Part shown: positions 1 through 13,150 of the stretch, one piece after another | Layout of the letters: each line of letters opens with the position of its first letter | How positions within the stretch are numbered: position 1 is the first letter of the stretch | Assembly: GCA_014925825.1 (NCBI GenBank) | Contig: JACGCK010000009.1 | Span: 744,001 to 808,000, forward strand | Length of the DNA stretch: 64,000 bases | Source: Pholiota molesta | Lineage: Eukaryota > Basidiomycota > Agaricomycetes > Agaricales > Strophariaceae | Reading direction: 5' to 3' | Position numbers and translations under genes: made by a program | The notes under the pieces: generated by a model | Databases searched by the model: none | What the model was told of the DNA's origin: nothing | Seen by the model: only the letters and a program-made list of their open reading frames with translations

Positions 1-192
1 CTCTCTTGTTGTATCTTTATTTTCGAACCTAGACCGACCATTGGGTGCCAAAACTGAATTTTGTCGACGTTGGTTATGTACATAAAATGTAAATTATGTC
101 TGTACTTGTGGTATCATGGGTAATCCAAGGGTATGCAATAAACGCAATGGCAAAAGAATATATGGTACAGTGGTGTTTGTCAGGTGCGTTTT

Positions 193-3100
193 CTAAGGGT
201 TGTTCGTTAATATTGTTTTCCAGTTGACCCAAAATCGGAGATTCTCGTGCATAAGCAGTTCGGGGGATTCCTGGTACAGAGAGAAAACGCGAAGGCAGAA
301 AGCCTGATAAGAAGCACGCTTCGGAGTGTCCTTCAAGGACTGCGAAGGCGGGATATTAGGCTTTGGTCAGTTGAATTCAGAGCAAGGACAAGGCTTACTT
401 TGAGGCGACTTCGCATCGAAGACAGCATTTTTTGAAGCGCTTCGATATAGCGAGTGTTGCCCAACACCAACTCTTCATGGCCTATGAGTTGCTGATGGAC
501 GAGCCGATTCAGATTTTGGAAGATAGCTACGAAATTACGTCAAAAAAAGAGGTTTGAAAAAAAGAAAGAAGGTTCACTTTTAATATAAAGAAATCGGGCT
601 TCCATAAACTCCTCCGACGAGAAAGAGTAATCGCCTGAGGTTTCATCTCGAGACGGTAATGTGGCTCCATGAAGCAGTGGATGTCTTAGCCCCGCGATAG
701 AGAGAAATTGGGCAACATATTCTTTCTCAATGGCAACATGATCGGAGACTAACGCCCACATGAATACCTTCATCGCACGATCTTCCCACTCCTAAAATAT
801 AGTCAGAATCATGAAACTGAACAGAAGATGCGGGAGTCTTGCCAGATAAGCCATAGGCTCGAGCTTGAGAAGTTGAAACATAACGCTCAAGTGGACTCGA
901 CCAGTCCAAGATTCATTACTCTTATCTTCGATCATCACATCCACTAAGTGAAAACAATCGGCCCACTGGAGTATCCAATATTTAGTCACCACTCATTCGT
1001 ACGAAGTACGAGGGTATTCTTACCTTTTTGGCTGGGGGTTCGAGGCTTGAACAGCACAAGAAAAACCGCACCCAATCATCACAATCAGATTCGTGCAATT
1101 GACGGGGAACATCGGGAGGAGGTGGTTGAAGACAAGGTTTGAGGAACGAAGAAACAGTCCATTTAAAATGTACCGAAGTCAAAGCCTGTCATAATGAGTT
1201 TATTAAACCGAATGTGACGATGAAAAGGAACCTACCTGTAGCAAGGCCGCATCTTTAGAGGCGACATCGACGGGCGCTACAGTCTCGTTAGGCGTTGCGG
1301 CTAAGGCTTCAGGAAGATCGACGTTGTCCCAATCCAAGTCGCCAAAATCATCCATGCCGAAGTCCTGACTCTCTTGGCTCTCGTCGTTGACAGGTGGGGC
1401 TAACAAAGAAGGACGAGATGGCGGTGGCAAAACCAGCGATCGCGCATCAAAGAGAGCCTTTGCGAAACGTCCGACTTTTTTCTTCATTCTCGAATCCCTC
1501 TTGATCCACGACATTAGTACAGGTTTGAGCGCGGCTAGATCAACAGGGTTCAGTAATCGGATGATTCGAAAAAGGAGATGTTGTTACTGATTAAAGAAGG
1601 CTCTGGATATAGGTTAGCCTTGGCATGCGCCTCTATAATCCCGCGAACAGTAGAGAGCAGGAAGCTGGTGAACAGCAGAGCTTTGCCCTCTTCTGTTTGC
1701 CTCTGCTCTTCGTCCTGGGCGGGATCCCCGCTCGTCAATGAAGTGCCAGATGGCGTACGGCATCTCTTGAGATCAGCTTCTATAACCGTAGCAATTTCTT
1801 GAATCCAATCTACAATTCCGTCCAACTTGACGCCGCGTGCGACCATCATGGTAGACCAATAACCCATTCCGCGTATGACAGCAAAGCGCGTATTATGATC
1901 TGCATTCGCAAAGTTGATATATGTTCGTGCCTTCAAAGTTCGGTCCTCATATTCACCAGCGTCCAGATCGACGGCGATTGCGACAGCAGAAAGGCGATTG
2001 TAGAACATCGACAGATTATGCTGAGTTCCCTTTGGCAAATTGATGTTTCCCAACGGTACAGCGAGGGATAACCATTTCTTGACTTTGGGTGAAGTCTTTT
2101 TTTGAATGTACACCGGATCCTCGTGAGCTGCTTGGACAATGAGCTTCAAGAAGACAGCATATGCGGTATCGTTGGGGTCATATGACAAAAGAAGATCCCA
2201 ATTTGCCTTCTTGAAAAAGTCTGCAAAATCGCCCTGTTCATGCCAGAGATTGGCGAATTTTCTGCTCTTGAAGATGTCCGATAATGCATTGAACATCGGG
2301 GAGGCATCGTGAAGATTCCACTTCCAGCGCTCATGCAGAAGTAAGCAGCGCTTTACCACAATGGCGACATAAGAGTCACGACGCTTTGCAGCTTTGGTAT
2401 TCGAATCCTCGGGGTCGACTGTTAGGCGAATTCTCTTCAGAGCGAAGACCGCAGCGTCCCAGCATGCGGGAAGACGAGGCTGGCCAGACGTCATTCCATG
2501 AGTCGAAAACTGAGACAGTGCACAAAGCGAAAAAATGGTTAACCAGGCGATTTCACTGGCCTCGGCAGGCAGCAAGTCTTCCTGCTTCTGGCAGCGAGAG
2601 CGGAGAACTTCAAGTAGTATGGTCCAAAATGGTTGCGATTTGTTCCTCGATGCATTCTCTTTCGGAAGATAAATGGAAAAGACGTGAATGAGGCAAACCC
2701 ATAGCTCAGCTGCATAATGAGATGTCTGCTTTCCGTCTAAATTTGCGACATCTTGGAGTGGCTTTATCGTTTCGCGTACATCTGATTGAAGGAGAAGGCT
2801 CATGAGTGTTGTGGCGGAAGACTTCAGAGGTTTGGGTACGGCTTCTTGCGTAGGTAGAGTTGGCTTAGCACAGCTGATTCGGACTGCCATTTCGACAGCG
2901 AACCATCCAAATGCCAGGACGGGAGCATCGACAAAGGTAAGAGCGAGTTGGTTGATTCGATCAACTATTTCTGCGATTTGTCTCTCTACCGCTTGACGTA
3001 GTAAAACGATTTCTGCTTCCTCTGCCTTGCTGAGATACCATGAAATGTGCTGACATATGGCATGTCCCATCGCTGTCCATTGGCTTTTCGTTACTTCTTG

Positions 3101-6100
3101 ATCCGGGTCTGGCAGAGCAGTAACAAACTCGAAAAAGGACTCCGTGATCTGTGGCAACATTTCGCAGAACGCCTCCACCGGCACGTCCAGATTGACCGTA
3201 TGTCCGCAAAAATGCATTGTGATAGGTTGAACTGGGCCCTGTGCTGTAGAAGCAAGATTTACGAGCTCATAAAGCCAACCTTTGCCAATGTCCGTCGTAG
3301 CCCCAAAGCTCCTTCCGGAATGCAGTGGATGAATATCGAGATCCACAATATAGGCCCCATTAGGACCTTTAGCAACCACAGGCGCTCCGGCATCGTCTTT
3401 ATCGTCAACAACATCCGGCGTATGTTCACGAGCCTTCCGAATGCGTCGGGGTGGAGACTTCGGTGGCTTGAATTGTTTCGACCAATGCTCGCGTTGGGCT
3501 TGGGTAGGGTTGTCTGGTGCCAGTGCGAAATGGAAATTTCTCGATATCTGAACCTCGTCTTCCACGTCAACAGTGATTAAGGACCGATTTGCACCTGAAG
3601 TAATGATCTGACCACTTGTGGTATTGCTGGTCCATATCCCACTCGTCTTTACACGTTTCCGGCGGGCGTCCTTCTTCTCTTTCCAGATCTGAGTTCTTGA
3701 TTTTGACCCAGAAGCCTCCTGTACTTCCATGACTTCGTCATGATCCACATACTCGTCTGGATTGCCGGCATCGTCGTCTAGGAATCTGTAGTGAGGTCCT
3801 TGAGCAGAGCTGCGCCTCGATGAGCTGGCGTGCTTTCGACCAGCACGGCTTGAATGCGCATGCTTTGACGGAACACGATTGGAGACCGGCTGGGGAGTGA
3901 AACCTTTCTGATGCTTCCGTTTCTTTGACGTCTCTGGCTTGTCGAAGGAAAGGAGGGTCTGACGAGCAAGACCCATTCCTCGTGCATCTCGGGTCATTAT
4001 ATCGAGTTTATATTTCGACAAGCTGGATGCATTATTACGAGGTTGGTGGTTTACAGATCGCGAAGTCTTTGCTCTCGTCTTGCGCGTGCCCCCAATGTTG
4101 CGCCATCTCGTAAGCATGTAGTCGATCAAGCTTTCGTCCTGTAATCGAGAAGCATGCCCGCTTCCAGTAGCCTTTTCATCAGGGAAGAACATCTCCCGAA
4201 TATCGTCGTCATCGATTTCATCTTCTGAAGAGAATAATTCAATGATGGGTATCTCCTTCTCCTTCTTTGTGGCCTGAGTCCGCGGGCGATAAGTTTCCAA
4301 GATCTCAACGACATCCGAGTCCGAGCCGCTCTCTTCGTCGAAATGTTGACTGGGGGCTTTGGGAGATGCAGGAGGAGAGGGGTTTGCATCAACTTCCCTG
4401 TCGCTCTCACTCTCAGAATCGCCTTTAATCTCCCGAATGTCTTTGGGATTAGCCGCTTTCTGCACCCGACTTTGACCAGGAAGGAGGGGCTGATCATTGT
4501 CACTCGTAACCGACACGGCCCGTCGTTTCGAGTTGGCATTTTTGGATTTCGCAGCATTTTGCGCTGGGTTTTTGAGCATGTTTTTCTTGATCATGCTTTT
4601 CGGGAACATCTTGCGCAACCATCTCTGTTTTTGTGGAGGAAGATCAAGCTCGATATCCGACACTTTGCTGTCAGCTTGAGAGGGCTCCTCCTGGTCATCA
4701 GAGATGTCGATAATTGGCGGCGTCGAGCTTGCTGCCGTGGTGTCTCTGGGGATTTCGCCACTTTCTACTATCCATGGGTCTTGATCGTACATTTCAAAGT
4801 CATCTCCTCCACCGAAATATTCCTGTGGTGCTGGCGCTTGGCTGGACGGGGAAGGAGAGCGTGATGATTGCCGAATTTCATTGACCGTTGAAGGTGCAGG
4901 ATGATCATTGGGCTATAGAGACGTCAACACAAGTGCAAAAAGGTAGGAAATATGCTTACTTCAGATTCGAGATCCTCATCTTGCCCGAAATAATCTTGCA
5001 GCATTCGCGTCTCATTATTTGATGACGATGGTGGTCGAGATGATCTATTTGCATTACTATTTCTCTTGCCGTTGTTCATCTGGAGAGCATAATAACATAA
5101 GTTGAATTGGCGCACTGGAAAAAAAGATACCGACCTCTGATTCGTCACCGGAATTTTCTGCAGAACGCGGATGTCTTGGAGCGGTGGATGATTCTGGTGC
5201 AGGTGTTTTGGATTTGTGAACAGGAAATCGCTTTGCCTTGCGCGCCTGATCCTCTCTTTTCTGGCGTCGTTCTTCTTTTTCTCGAGCTCTCTTTTCCTTC
5301 TCAAGCCGCTTCTGTGCCCGTCTCGCCTCCTTTGCTATAGGGTCCAATCCTTCTTCCTCTGAATCAGACAAATCTCGAAGAATGTCCGGATACTTGGTCG
5401 CATCTCGTTCAGAAGCGGCAACTCGCAGACGTTCCCTTTCTGCTCTCCTCCGCTGTTTCTCTGCGTGTAGCTCCAGTCTCCTTCTTTCCTTTTCTTCCCA
5501 GCTGGCATCTTCGTCGACATCGCCTTCGTCCATATACATGTCTTGTTGTGTTTCTCCGTCATGCTCGTAATGGTCTCCAGAATGTCGATGTATGTGGCGT
5601 TCGATATTTTTCAACTTGACAATAGCTTCTGGATTCGATCTCAGTGATCGTTTATACCGGATGTCGTCCACAGTGTATGGGTTCAACTGAGCGACATTCC
5701 GTTTGCGTAGTGAATAACGAGACTCTTGCGGTTCATAATCGAGAATAGTTATCTCGTTGATGGCTGCCTCTTGCTGCGGGACAACGGGAACAGCAGGAGG
5801 AGACGGAGAAGGGGTGCCAGAAGCCGATCTAGGGGTTGGACTTATCTCCCTGATGCTAGCAACAGGACTGTCATTTAACATAGACATTGGTGAGAGTGGT
5901 TCCAAAGAAAAAACTCTAACAGGCGAAGACATAGACTTGCTAGGCGTGGACATCAGGAGTTCATCGTCCTCGGGGTGATGATCCTTTCGTACATCCATGC
6001 GACCATGATTAGGTTGTGATGCAAATAGCGAAGGGGTTTGAAGCGCGGGCGTTGTCAAACGGAGTAGAGGAGATGAAGAAAGACGAGGAGTTATTGGCGT

Positions 6101-6695
6101 CATTGGCTGCGAATTGAATAAACTGGGTGTCATGAGAAGCATGTTGGGCGTATAGCTTTGGTTGTTGGATACTGAAAGCGCCGCCAATGGAGACCGAGTC
6201 GGAGTATGATGTAGTTCAGTTACTCTTTGCGTCGGAGATACAAGAAGTAAAGGATCCTGCGAGCCCTTCAACAGATTCTCCTCCTCCTGTTTGCTTGGAC
6301 TTGAGAAATCATTAACAGAGGTTTGACTCGACCGCAAGGAGCCAGACCGCCAGCTCGGTGAGTCCGTATTGGGCATAGTTGATGATGAGCGGGAGCGCGA
6401 AGGAGAGGCATGGTTGTCCAATTTCGATTTATTGGGCGAGACAGAGAGCCGGCCTAAACTTTCGGTTGGTGGTGAATCCGAGGTGTCATGGAAGAGCTAA
6501 AATATCATGTAAGATCAACTATGCGACTATATAGCAAAGGCATACTTTCAAACGTTTCCTTGGTGGAGAATAGAGTATGAAGCCCCGGGCGCGTGCATTG
6601 TTCTGGTCTTCTACAGGTAGGGATGGACCGAGCCCGTTCTGCAGTTCTTCCAATTCTTCGACATCAGAGGTTTCGACAATTTCATCGATATCCAT
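193..6695 (-). CDS. mus7: Mus7/MMS22 family replication-fork repair protein (complete, 10 exons)
   Basis: Nuclear protein that in yeasts works with the Rtt101-Mms1 ubiquitin ligase to repair broken or stalled replication forks. I could join ten exons in frame: 6695-6546, 6496-5135, 5079-4960, about 4912-1588, 1534-1236, 1185-1024, 965-843, 791-578, 526-399 and 339-193. They give about 2,009 residues, close to the length of S. pombe Mus7. The N-terminal third is disordered and Ser/Pro-rich. It carries the family signature RYSLRKRNVAQLNPY in exon 2. Acidic and basic tracts follow, then the helical Mus7/MMS22 domain, which fills the C-terminal half and ends in LRFWVNWK. The start at 6695 opens with an acidic MDIDEIVETSDVEELEEL peptide and splices in phase. 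Intron 7 (792-842) is a GC-AG intron. The exon 2 donor GTCGGT is weak and could be misplaced. No frameshift was needed anywhere. Confidence 0.87.
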
Positions 6696-7351
6696 GATCC
6701 AGGACGCGTCAGGAAGAGTAATTCATAAAAGAGACTATTCAGAGGTACGAATTTTAAAGCAAGAATTGGAATTGATGTGTACCAAATTGGTACACAACGA
6801 GCTTGTTGACAGAATTGACGCGCCCTGTCACAGACGTGCCTGCTCAGGTGATTGATGTCACACCTTTGACATCAAAATTCGTTCAACCTCACGTTCATCC
6901 AATTTGACTTGTTCGACACTGATTGCGGCCAGTCCTGTGCATCTCTATTCATGCTCCTTATTTTTCTTGCAATTTTAATCCAGCATACGCTGCGCGCTTA
7001 CTAGTAAATGCCCAGATTGCGCATCAGTGGGGCAACGCGCAAGACTTCCACATCGTTCGAAAATCGTTGATTCAACCAACTTGACATCCCCTTATTCTGT
7101 TGACTCTCTGTCACTTGTTCTTCGGGGTTTATTGACTGACAAGTCTGACATTAATGGAACGGAATGATTGTTGCAACTTGATATCATGGTATGTTCTACT
7201 TGCTGCTTGCCAAAGCTTTCTCTCAAATGCATTTTCTGTCAAACTTTATGTTCTGGGTTTTCCATATAATAACTCATTTCAATTCAACAGATTGACTCAT
7301 CTTTCTCTCACTCAGCCAACTCCTAGTAATTCCGACAAAAAAATACAAGCT
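6696..7351. other. Intergenic: upstream of mus7, downstream of the LYC1-like gene
   Basis: Both neighbours are on the minus strand, so this holds the promoter of the Mus7 gene and the 3' end of the LYC1-like gene. It is A/T-rich. The short open frame on the plus strand near 7154-7447 has no coding character that I recognise. No tRNA or repeat seen. Confidence 0.5.
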
Positions 7352-8768
7352 CTAGCACCAACAGAACCTACAGAAGTCATCAGCGTCAATTGCTTCACTA
7401 AATCCATCCAAACGGAGGCGAGGGAAAACTTACTTTTCATTATATAGCCATGAAACATCCTCGTGTTTCTCGTACCCATACCATTTGAGAGATGGCAGGT
7501 GTTCATCCCGCAAAATTGTCTTCCCTCCAAATGCATGGGCGGTATCTTCCAGACCGGTGGGGAGGTTCCACACCTCCACTTCTGCTACTGAATGCTGCTT
7601 CGCATAATCAATTATCTGGGCCAGAAGCTGAGGGAAATCCTGCGGCTCCGCTCTCAGCCGCGTGATGGTCAAGTTGTTCATTGTAGGCGGACGAAACTCG
7701 ATCATCCAAGAAGCAAATGTCGACAAATCCAAAGCAGTCGAACCGGTGTTGGCGTCGAGAGCAATTCCCCAGTAGTTCGGTTTTGGAACCATCTTGGCCC
7801 AGGACTGCCGTTGCCTGAAGTGCTGGAACTCTGCTACCCCTTGGTGGGCAAGTAGCAAAATGCAGCCGCCGTCGATGTTGAAGCGTTGGACATCTCTTCC
7901 TTCATCAACGACGCGTCTACCTTCCATGCATCGTTTATGGAATGCTCATCAAACCACTTCCAACTCCACGTATCCTGTTTCACCGACGAAAGGAGCTCGT
8001 GGGCTTTGGCCACGTCCCAAACAGTCGATACAGGCTTTGCAACGACCCAACCGTCTTCTTTACCATGCGACGGGCCAGACATTCGATAAAAATCAGGACC
8101 AACATCGCTATATAGCACCGAAAATACTGCGTCCTTGATGAAGCTTGGCCGGTGTGGAGGGGCACCCCATTCGGTAGGAAATTCCTTTGGAAGAGAATGG
8201 CGAGGTGCAACTACCCAATGCAACAATCTCATCATATGGCGCGCGTAGCCTTTGCCTCGGTTTGCGACTGGAGTAAAGACGGAGGCGACTCCACAGCAAT
8301 CGGCCTCTTCGACTTCATCTACTCTGTTCTTGAGGTCCGGGTCGGCGGATCGCCCACGAACTAAGCCTTCCCTCCAGAACCTTGATTATAGATAGAGAAT
8401 AGGAAGTTAATTAATCAAACCATGTGTCATATCACAAAGCGAGGTACATACGTTTCGCATGAGCACAGAAAATCCAGAGTGTCTGGTGAATCACGGCGAG
8501 CCAGAACCCTATAATAAGCACCAGATCCAAAATAATCAATCGTTTACATGGTCAATCGCGATGATTCGTTAAAAATATATGATTCTCACCAAACAATAAG
8601 CCGATTATTCATTGAGACTTCATGGTTATCTAGCCTCTCATCGCGCTCCAAGTACTCCTCTAGCGTCGAGCCTTTTCCCCAAGCTGCAAACGTGCGTGTA
8701 CGCGATTCAATTATCTGCGCCCTGCTAGCTGGGAACAGAGAAAGGGAGGATAACGGCACAGCTGTCAT
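7352..8768 (-). CDS. LYC1: LYC1-like lysine N6-acetyltransferase (GNAT fold), one apparent frameshift
   Basis: Yarrowia LYC1 transfers acetyl from acetyl-CoA to the epsilon-amine of free lysine, the first step of a lysine catabolic route. Exons 8768-8590, 8508-8452, 8380-7434 and 7367-7352 join with conventional introns. The N-terminus reads TRTFAAWGKGSTLEEYLERD, as in the family. The GNAT acetyl-CoA loop is visible as ANRGKGYARHMM (about residue 125). SVLYSDVGPDFY follows, and the protein ends KFCWC, a tail also recalled from this family. Near 7837-7840 the frame breaks: FCYLPTKG runs into a stop, while VAEFQHFRQRQSW continues in another frame. One extra base in the short C-run (plus strand) repairs it and makes the spliced length exactly 400 codons. 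It is either a sequencing error or a recent inactivation. Substrate specificity is inferred from family only. Confidence 0.75.
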
Positions 8769-9195
8769 TCTTTAAATCGTAGATCGAATAATGGTCCTCG
8801 ACCTAAGTATAATCGGGCTGGAGCTTTGAATAGCTTTGACAAGAGGTAAAAAGCGGAGATAAAGGACGATAACCACTGGGTAATGTTATCGGCTGCGGAT
8901 CGGAGCCGTGGCAAAAATGACATTTTAATTATGCTCCCGTGGTCTATAGTGCTACTTACTTTAAGTCTACGTCGCTTATAACAAGAGATAGAAGCCACAT
9001 AGCGCAGCAGCAAGATAATTTTGCCGTAGAGCGGTAAAAAAAGACTCATGGATAGTCTTTAGCAGCTGAGGCTCACCCACATCCACATGTTCATTACTTA
9101 TATATATCGTCCGTTGCCTTTCCAGCTAATAACTACTACTATTATAAATTATACAAATTCCAACTCCCACTTAAATACGCCCAATGTAATACAGG
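8769..9195. other. Intergenic: LYC1-like promoter and 3' end of the zinc transporter gene
   Basis: A/T-rich gap between two minus-strand genes. Contains the start region of the LYC1-like gene and the downstream end of the MSC2-like gene. Nothing else supportable was seen. Confidence 0.5.
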
Positions 9196-12100
9196 TCAAG
9201 ACGAAGGAGCCTTGCCCTCAACCTGAATCGTCAGCTCCTCCAACCCCGATATCTTCTGCCGCAGCAGCGTATCCACCCTCTCCACCACGCGGTCCGCTTT
9301 GGTAAATGTCACAGCGCGACTAGAGTGCGGGCCCGTCGGGTCATGCGAAGAGGCAGAGGGTTCGAGCTGGATGTGGATGGACCCAATCAGAGTTGAAGCA
9401 TCTTTCGGCCAAAAGCGCGCGGATGTGTATGATGCAAGACCCTCGATGGATGAAAGCTATTGAGGGAATGATTAGATCAGCATGAATCAAACGAAGAGAA
9501 AAAGCTTACTTCTGCCAAAGCTCGCTGGATATCAACATCGCGATCGGCGACGTCCAAGGCAAGAATTTTCCCAGTGTCCATGACGAGCGGAATGACACTA
9601 GCGGCAATTAGGACGGCGATAAAAAGAGAGGCTATGGGATCAAAGCCTGTCCAGCCATAAAACTGGATTAGCAGAGTTGAGATAATAACACCAACAGAGC
9701 CTAGTGTATCCTGAATATAGCAGCCAAAACATTAATAACCTTCGGAAAACTCAATAGACATGAGAGCACGACGTACCGCCATGACATGCAAAAATACGCC
9801 TCGCATGTTATGACTGTGCCCCTCCTGCGCATGTGAATGCCCTCCTGAAGGCTCGCGCAAGTTCGGCACATGCTTCGATTCGTGAACCTTCGTGTAATGA
9901 TCATCATGTCCGAAAGTATAATTGGGCGTTAATGGGGTCATGGCAGGAGGCGACATCAACGAGCTGAGCAGGGGATTTGTAGGGCTAGCGGCGACCAGGT
10001 CAATCGATATCGAGGGTCCTCGGGAGTGGCGCTTCATGGGGCGAGCATCGCCGTTGGTGTGTCTTCCTGAGGCGCTACCGGTTGACACTAATCGGGTGTA
10101 ATTGGCAGTGTGAGGGGATGGAGGGGGCATATCTGTCGCATGGTTGTGTTGTGAATGAGAGTGTGAATGTGAATGACCGTGGTCTGTGGAAGGTGGAGAC
10201 GGTTTATGCTCGTGTGTATGATCATGGCCGTGCCCGTGTGTATGCTCATGGCCGTGCCCGTGTTCGTGGTCATGGTCGTGACCATTGCTATGGCTATGGC
10301 TATGATGTTCCTCATCGTGCGAATGAGAATGCGAGTGGTCGTCGCAGTCGGCTGCTGAATGCGAGAAAGAGCTGGAATGTGACGCAGATTCTGGCATCGG
10401 CGGAGGCGAATGGGAATGCGAGTGCGAATGGGAATGTGAATGCGAATGTGAATGGGATATATCGACGGGGGATGGCAACGGGGAAACGGAATGTGAATGT
10501 GAATGACCATGTGCAGACTTTGGCTCGAGAAGAGCTGGCCCATGAGAGTGGCCAGAATGATCTTCACTATGTGAAGAATGCGAATGGCCATGAGAGTGCG
10601 AATGTCCGCCTCCCTGAGGAATATTTAAAAACAATGCTCAAAATGTAGACAAAAATGACATACATGGTGATGGTGTCCGCCCATGGCAAACATTCCAAAC
10701 AAATTGACGCCCAGTCCTAAAGAACTGACGAGTAACAATTGATTGGTATTCATCTCTGGTGGTTCCAATCTAGTACAAGTGATTAGATAACTTCAGAACG
10801 ATCAATGAGAAAACTCTTACATTCGTTGAATGGCTTCAAACATAATGAATACGGAAATCAAGATCAAGAAAATACCATTAGCGAAACCAGACAATGTCTC
10901 GATCCGCCCATATCTACAATTAATTAGAGACTTTCTCAGTGAAAAAAGAAACAGAAAAGGGTTCAAATTGCGCTTACCCATATGTAAATCGCTCATTAGG
11001 TTCCCATGTCGCCATTACAGATGCAAACAGACCCATTCCGATAGCCATGCAATCGAAGGCCATATGAATAGCTTAGTAGAAATTATATATCAGTATGATG
11101 TATAGGGAACAGCCTAGAACTCACCATCCGAAATCAATCCCAAACTATTCGTCCAAACTCCATATAACATCTGGACGGCCATATAACACAGGTTCAACAT
11201 CAAAAAGTAAAATATCTTTCTAGATTCGGGGTTGGCGAGGATTGTTTTTAAATATGACCTGACAAGTCTTGACGTAGGCGTACGCGGTACTGCCGTGATA
11301 CTTTCTATATTATCCGGATACATCCCTAAAACGCAAATACTCAGAATCAGAGCTCGTGGAAGATTAGAGATCACGAAAGTGACGTACCAACATAGAGCAG
11401 AGATGCAATCAATACGTCCGTCCATGAGGGCACTTGTCTAAACGCAAGACTCCCAAGGATAAAAGAGGAAATGACAAGTACAGGAAACGAAAATCCAAAA
11501 TGCTGAGGCTTGAAAGATAGCTGTTTCGCAGACTGTAGCGTCAGCGGTGTAAGGAATAGTAGGGAGTATGCCACGACTGGAAGAGATGCAAGCGAGACCA
11601 GGGGAAGTATCGGTGTTGGGGGAAAGTTTAGCTAATGAACAGGTCGTCAGCCAGTGAAACGGGATAGGAGTACCAGCATACCATGACAGTCCTGAAGATG
11701 TAGAAGGGAAGTATGGCGATGGTGGCACCAAGCACGCTCGCTGCCACGGAGAACGTCGTTCCAAGAGAAGGTGACAGCACAGATAAAGTGTGCTCAAGGG
11801 CGCCTGACGATAGTGCGTGGAGAAGCAAGGCGCCGTAGCCGGGTGCGTACTGCCAGATGTTGGCCGCTGTTAGCTGACTGTCTGAGAGGATCGAGATAGC
11901 GATAGCGGCTGCCGTAGCCAATCCCTTGCGCGTCTGCGTAGGAAGGGTATTGAGTCCCAAGCGTAGAACCCAGTGAATTTGACAACTTACCGAAGAGAAT
12001 GACCCTATCCAATATGTGGAGAAATGCGCGAAAAGAATAACTCTGCAAGCGTATGTCATTACAGAATGATACAACCATAATGAATGTCATGTATATACCT

Positions 12101-12638
12101 CGGCGACGATAACCGATATATCGCAGTGAACAAAGACCCATACTGGATGAATTGCAACACTGATGCGGTTCCCAGTACAGACCACTAGAAAACATGAGTT
12201 AATAGATATCCCAAAAACATCCAGCATAAAAGCCGACGATACGCACCTCAATAGCGCCCCTCTTAACTGCCTGCGCCGTTGAGACCTCCCACACCAACAC
12301 CCCAAGCCCACCACACGCGAGCACCCGCATCAGCACCCAAAACACCCCGACATCAAAGTTCAACAGCCATTCCTTGGACGCATACACCGCAAAGACGAAG
12401 AGCACATTCGACAGCAGTATGCGCGGGACGAGCTTGTTCGGTATCCTATATGGCAAGCGATGGACGAGGAACCAAGAAACGATGCAAAGCAGGGGTGGTA
12501 ACGTGTCGTGTCGTGTCACGAATAGATCAGCGGTTGTTGGTGGACGGGGATGCGGGGTGGGGTGACTTACGACGTAGTGAGGACCTTGGACGGGTTTAGG
12601 CTGATCTTGCTGCGTGTGCGCGCATCTGGCACAGGCAT
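9196..12638 (-). CDS. MSC2: MSC2-type cation diffusion facilitator (ER/secretory zinc transporter)
   Basis: Moves Zn2+ from cytosol into the ER/secretory lumen by proton exchange; in yeast Msc2 works with Zrg17. About 890 residues in 13 or so exons, all in frame. The N-terminal half is a run of hydrophobic segments, the extra membrane block typical of Msc2/ZnT5 rather than short CDF proteins. The CDF core has the two HxxxD metal-site motifs: SDAIHMAFD before the loop and NMRGVFLHVMADTLGSVG after it. Between them lies a cytosolic loop of about 280 residues packed with His-Ser-His and His-Asp-His repeats. The C-terminal domain (SIHIQLEP onwards) ends EGKAPSS. The start at 12638 (MPVPDARTRSKISLNP) requires an intron from about 12572 to 12450. 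A Met at 12519, inside that intron, is the alternative start. No frameshift was found, unlike the genes on either side. Confidence 0.86.
10090..10620 (-). repeat. His-Ser-His / His-Asp-His coding repeat in the zinc transporter loop
   Basis: An imperfect tandem array of CAC/CAT-TCN/GAY codons that encodes the His-rich loop. It reads on the plus strand as repeated 'gaatgngaatg' units. It is in frame with the transporter on both sides and probably binds or buffers zinc. The open plus-strand frames here are artefacts of the repeat. Confidence 0.85.
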
Positions 12639-13150
12639 GCTACAAAGATCTGGAGGACAGCGGAGGAAGGAGATAGAGGAGGAAGCAAAGGAATGGATGG
12701 AATAACTGGATCACGTTGTTACCTCACTGATGTAGTCGCGCCGTCCCTTGCGCCTTCGTTCGTTCCGGTCCCCTCACTGGGCGAAATCAAATTCTGGCGG
12801 CCAGCATCTTTGAACGAAACAACTTAGAAGTGCGCATAAATGATCGTGTTATGAATGATAAATGGTATTAGTACAGTACTTGCATGTAAATATCGTGTAA
12901 ATATGTCTGCCTGATGACCCTACTAAGTAATAGAATTATAGCGTCATAGGGAGTAAATCCAAGGGTAGGTATATACAGATATATATAATGAAAGTAACTA
13001 TGAAAACCTGAGGTGTATAATCTGTACTAGCAAACACGAAAGCAAAAAGTGGGTAAGTACTGCAGGGGGGATATATAGATACATGATTTCAACAAAAAAA
13101 CAAAACAAAAAACAGGAAGCTGAAAGACTCGTCAAGCGCTGGTCCCAAGA
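12639..13150. other. Intergenic: zinc transporter promoter and 3' end of regulator 1
   Basis: The first about 150 bases after the transporter start are C/G-richer and likely promoter/5' leader. The rest (12830-13110) is A/T-rich with 'tatata' and poly-A tracts, consistent with the 3' untranslated region of the zinc-cluster gene. No further gene seen. Confidence 0.45.

Noticed and set aside
4343..4864. Plus-strand frame of about 170 codons within the Mus7 gene
   Set aside because: It is antisense to the single 1,100-codon exon of Mus7 and has no family resemblance.
10090..10620. Possible CRISPR-like or satellite array
   Set aside because: Units are 6-12 bases, imperfect and in a coding frame with no unique spacers; this is a protein low-complexity repeat in a eukaryote.
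10082..10648. Long plus-strand open frame rich in Asn-Val/Asn-Ala repeats
   Set aside because: It is the complement of the His-rich loop of the zinc transporter, which joins in frame to conserved domains on both sides; the antisense frame is a by-product of the codon repeat.
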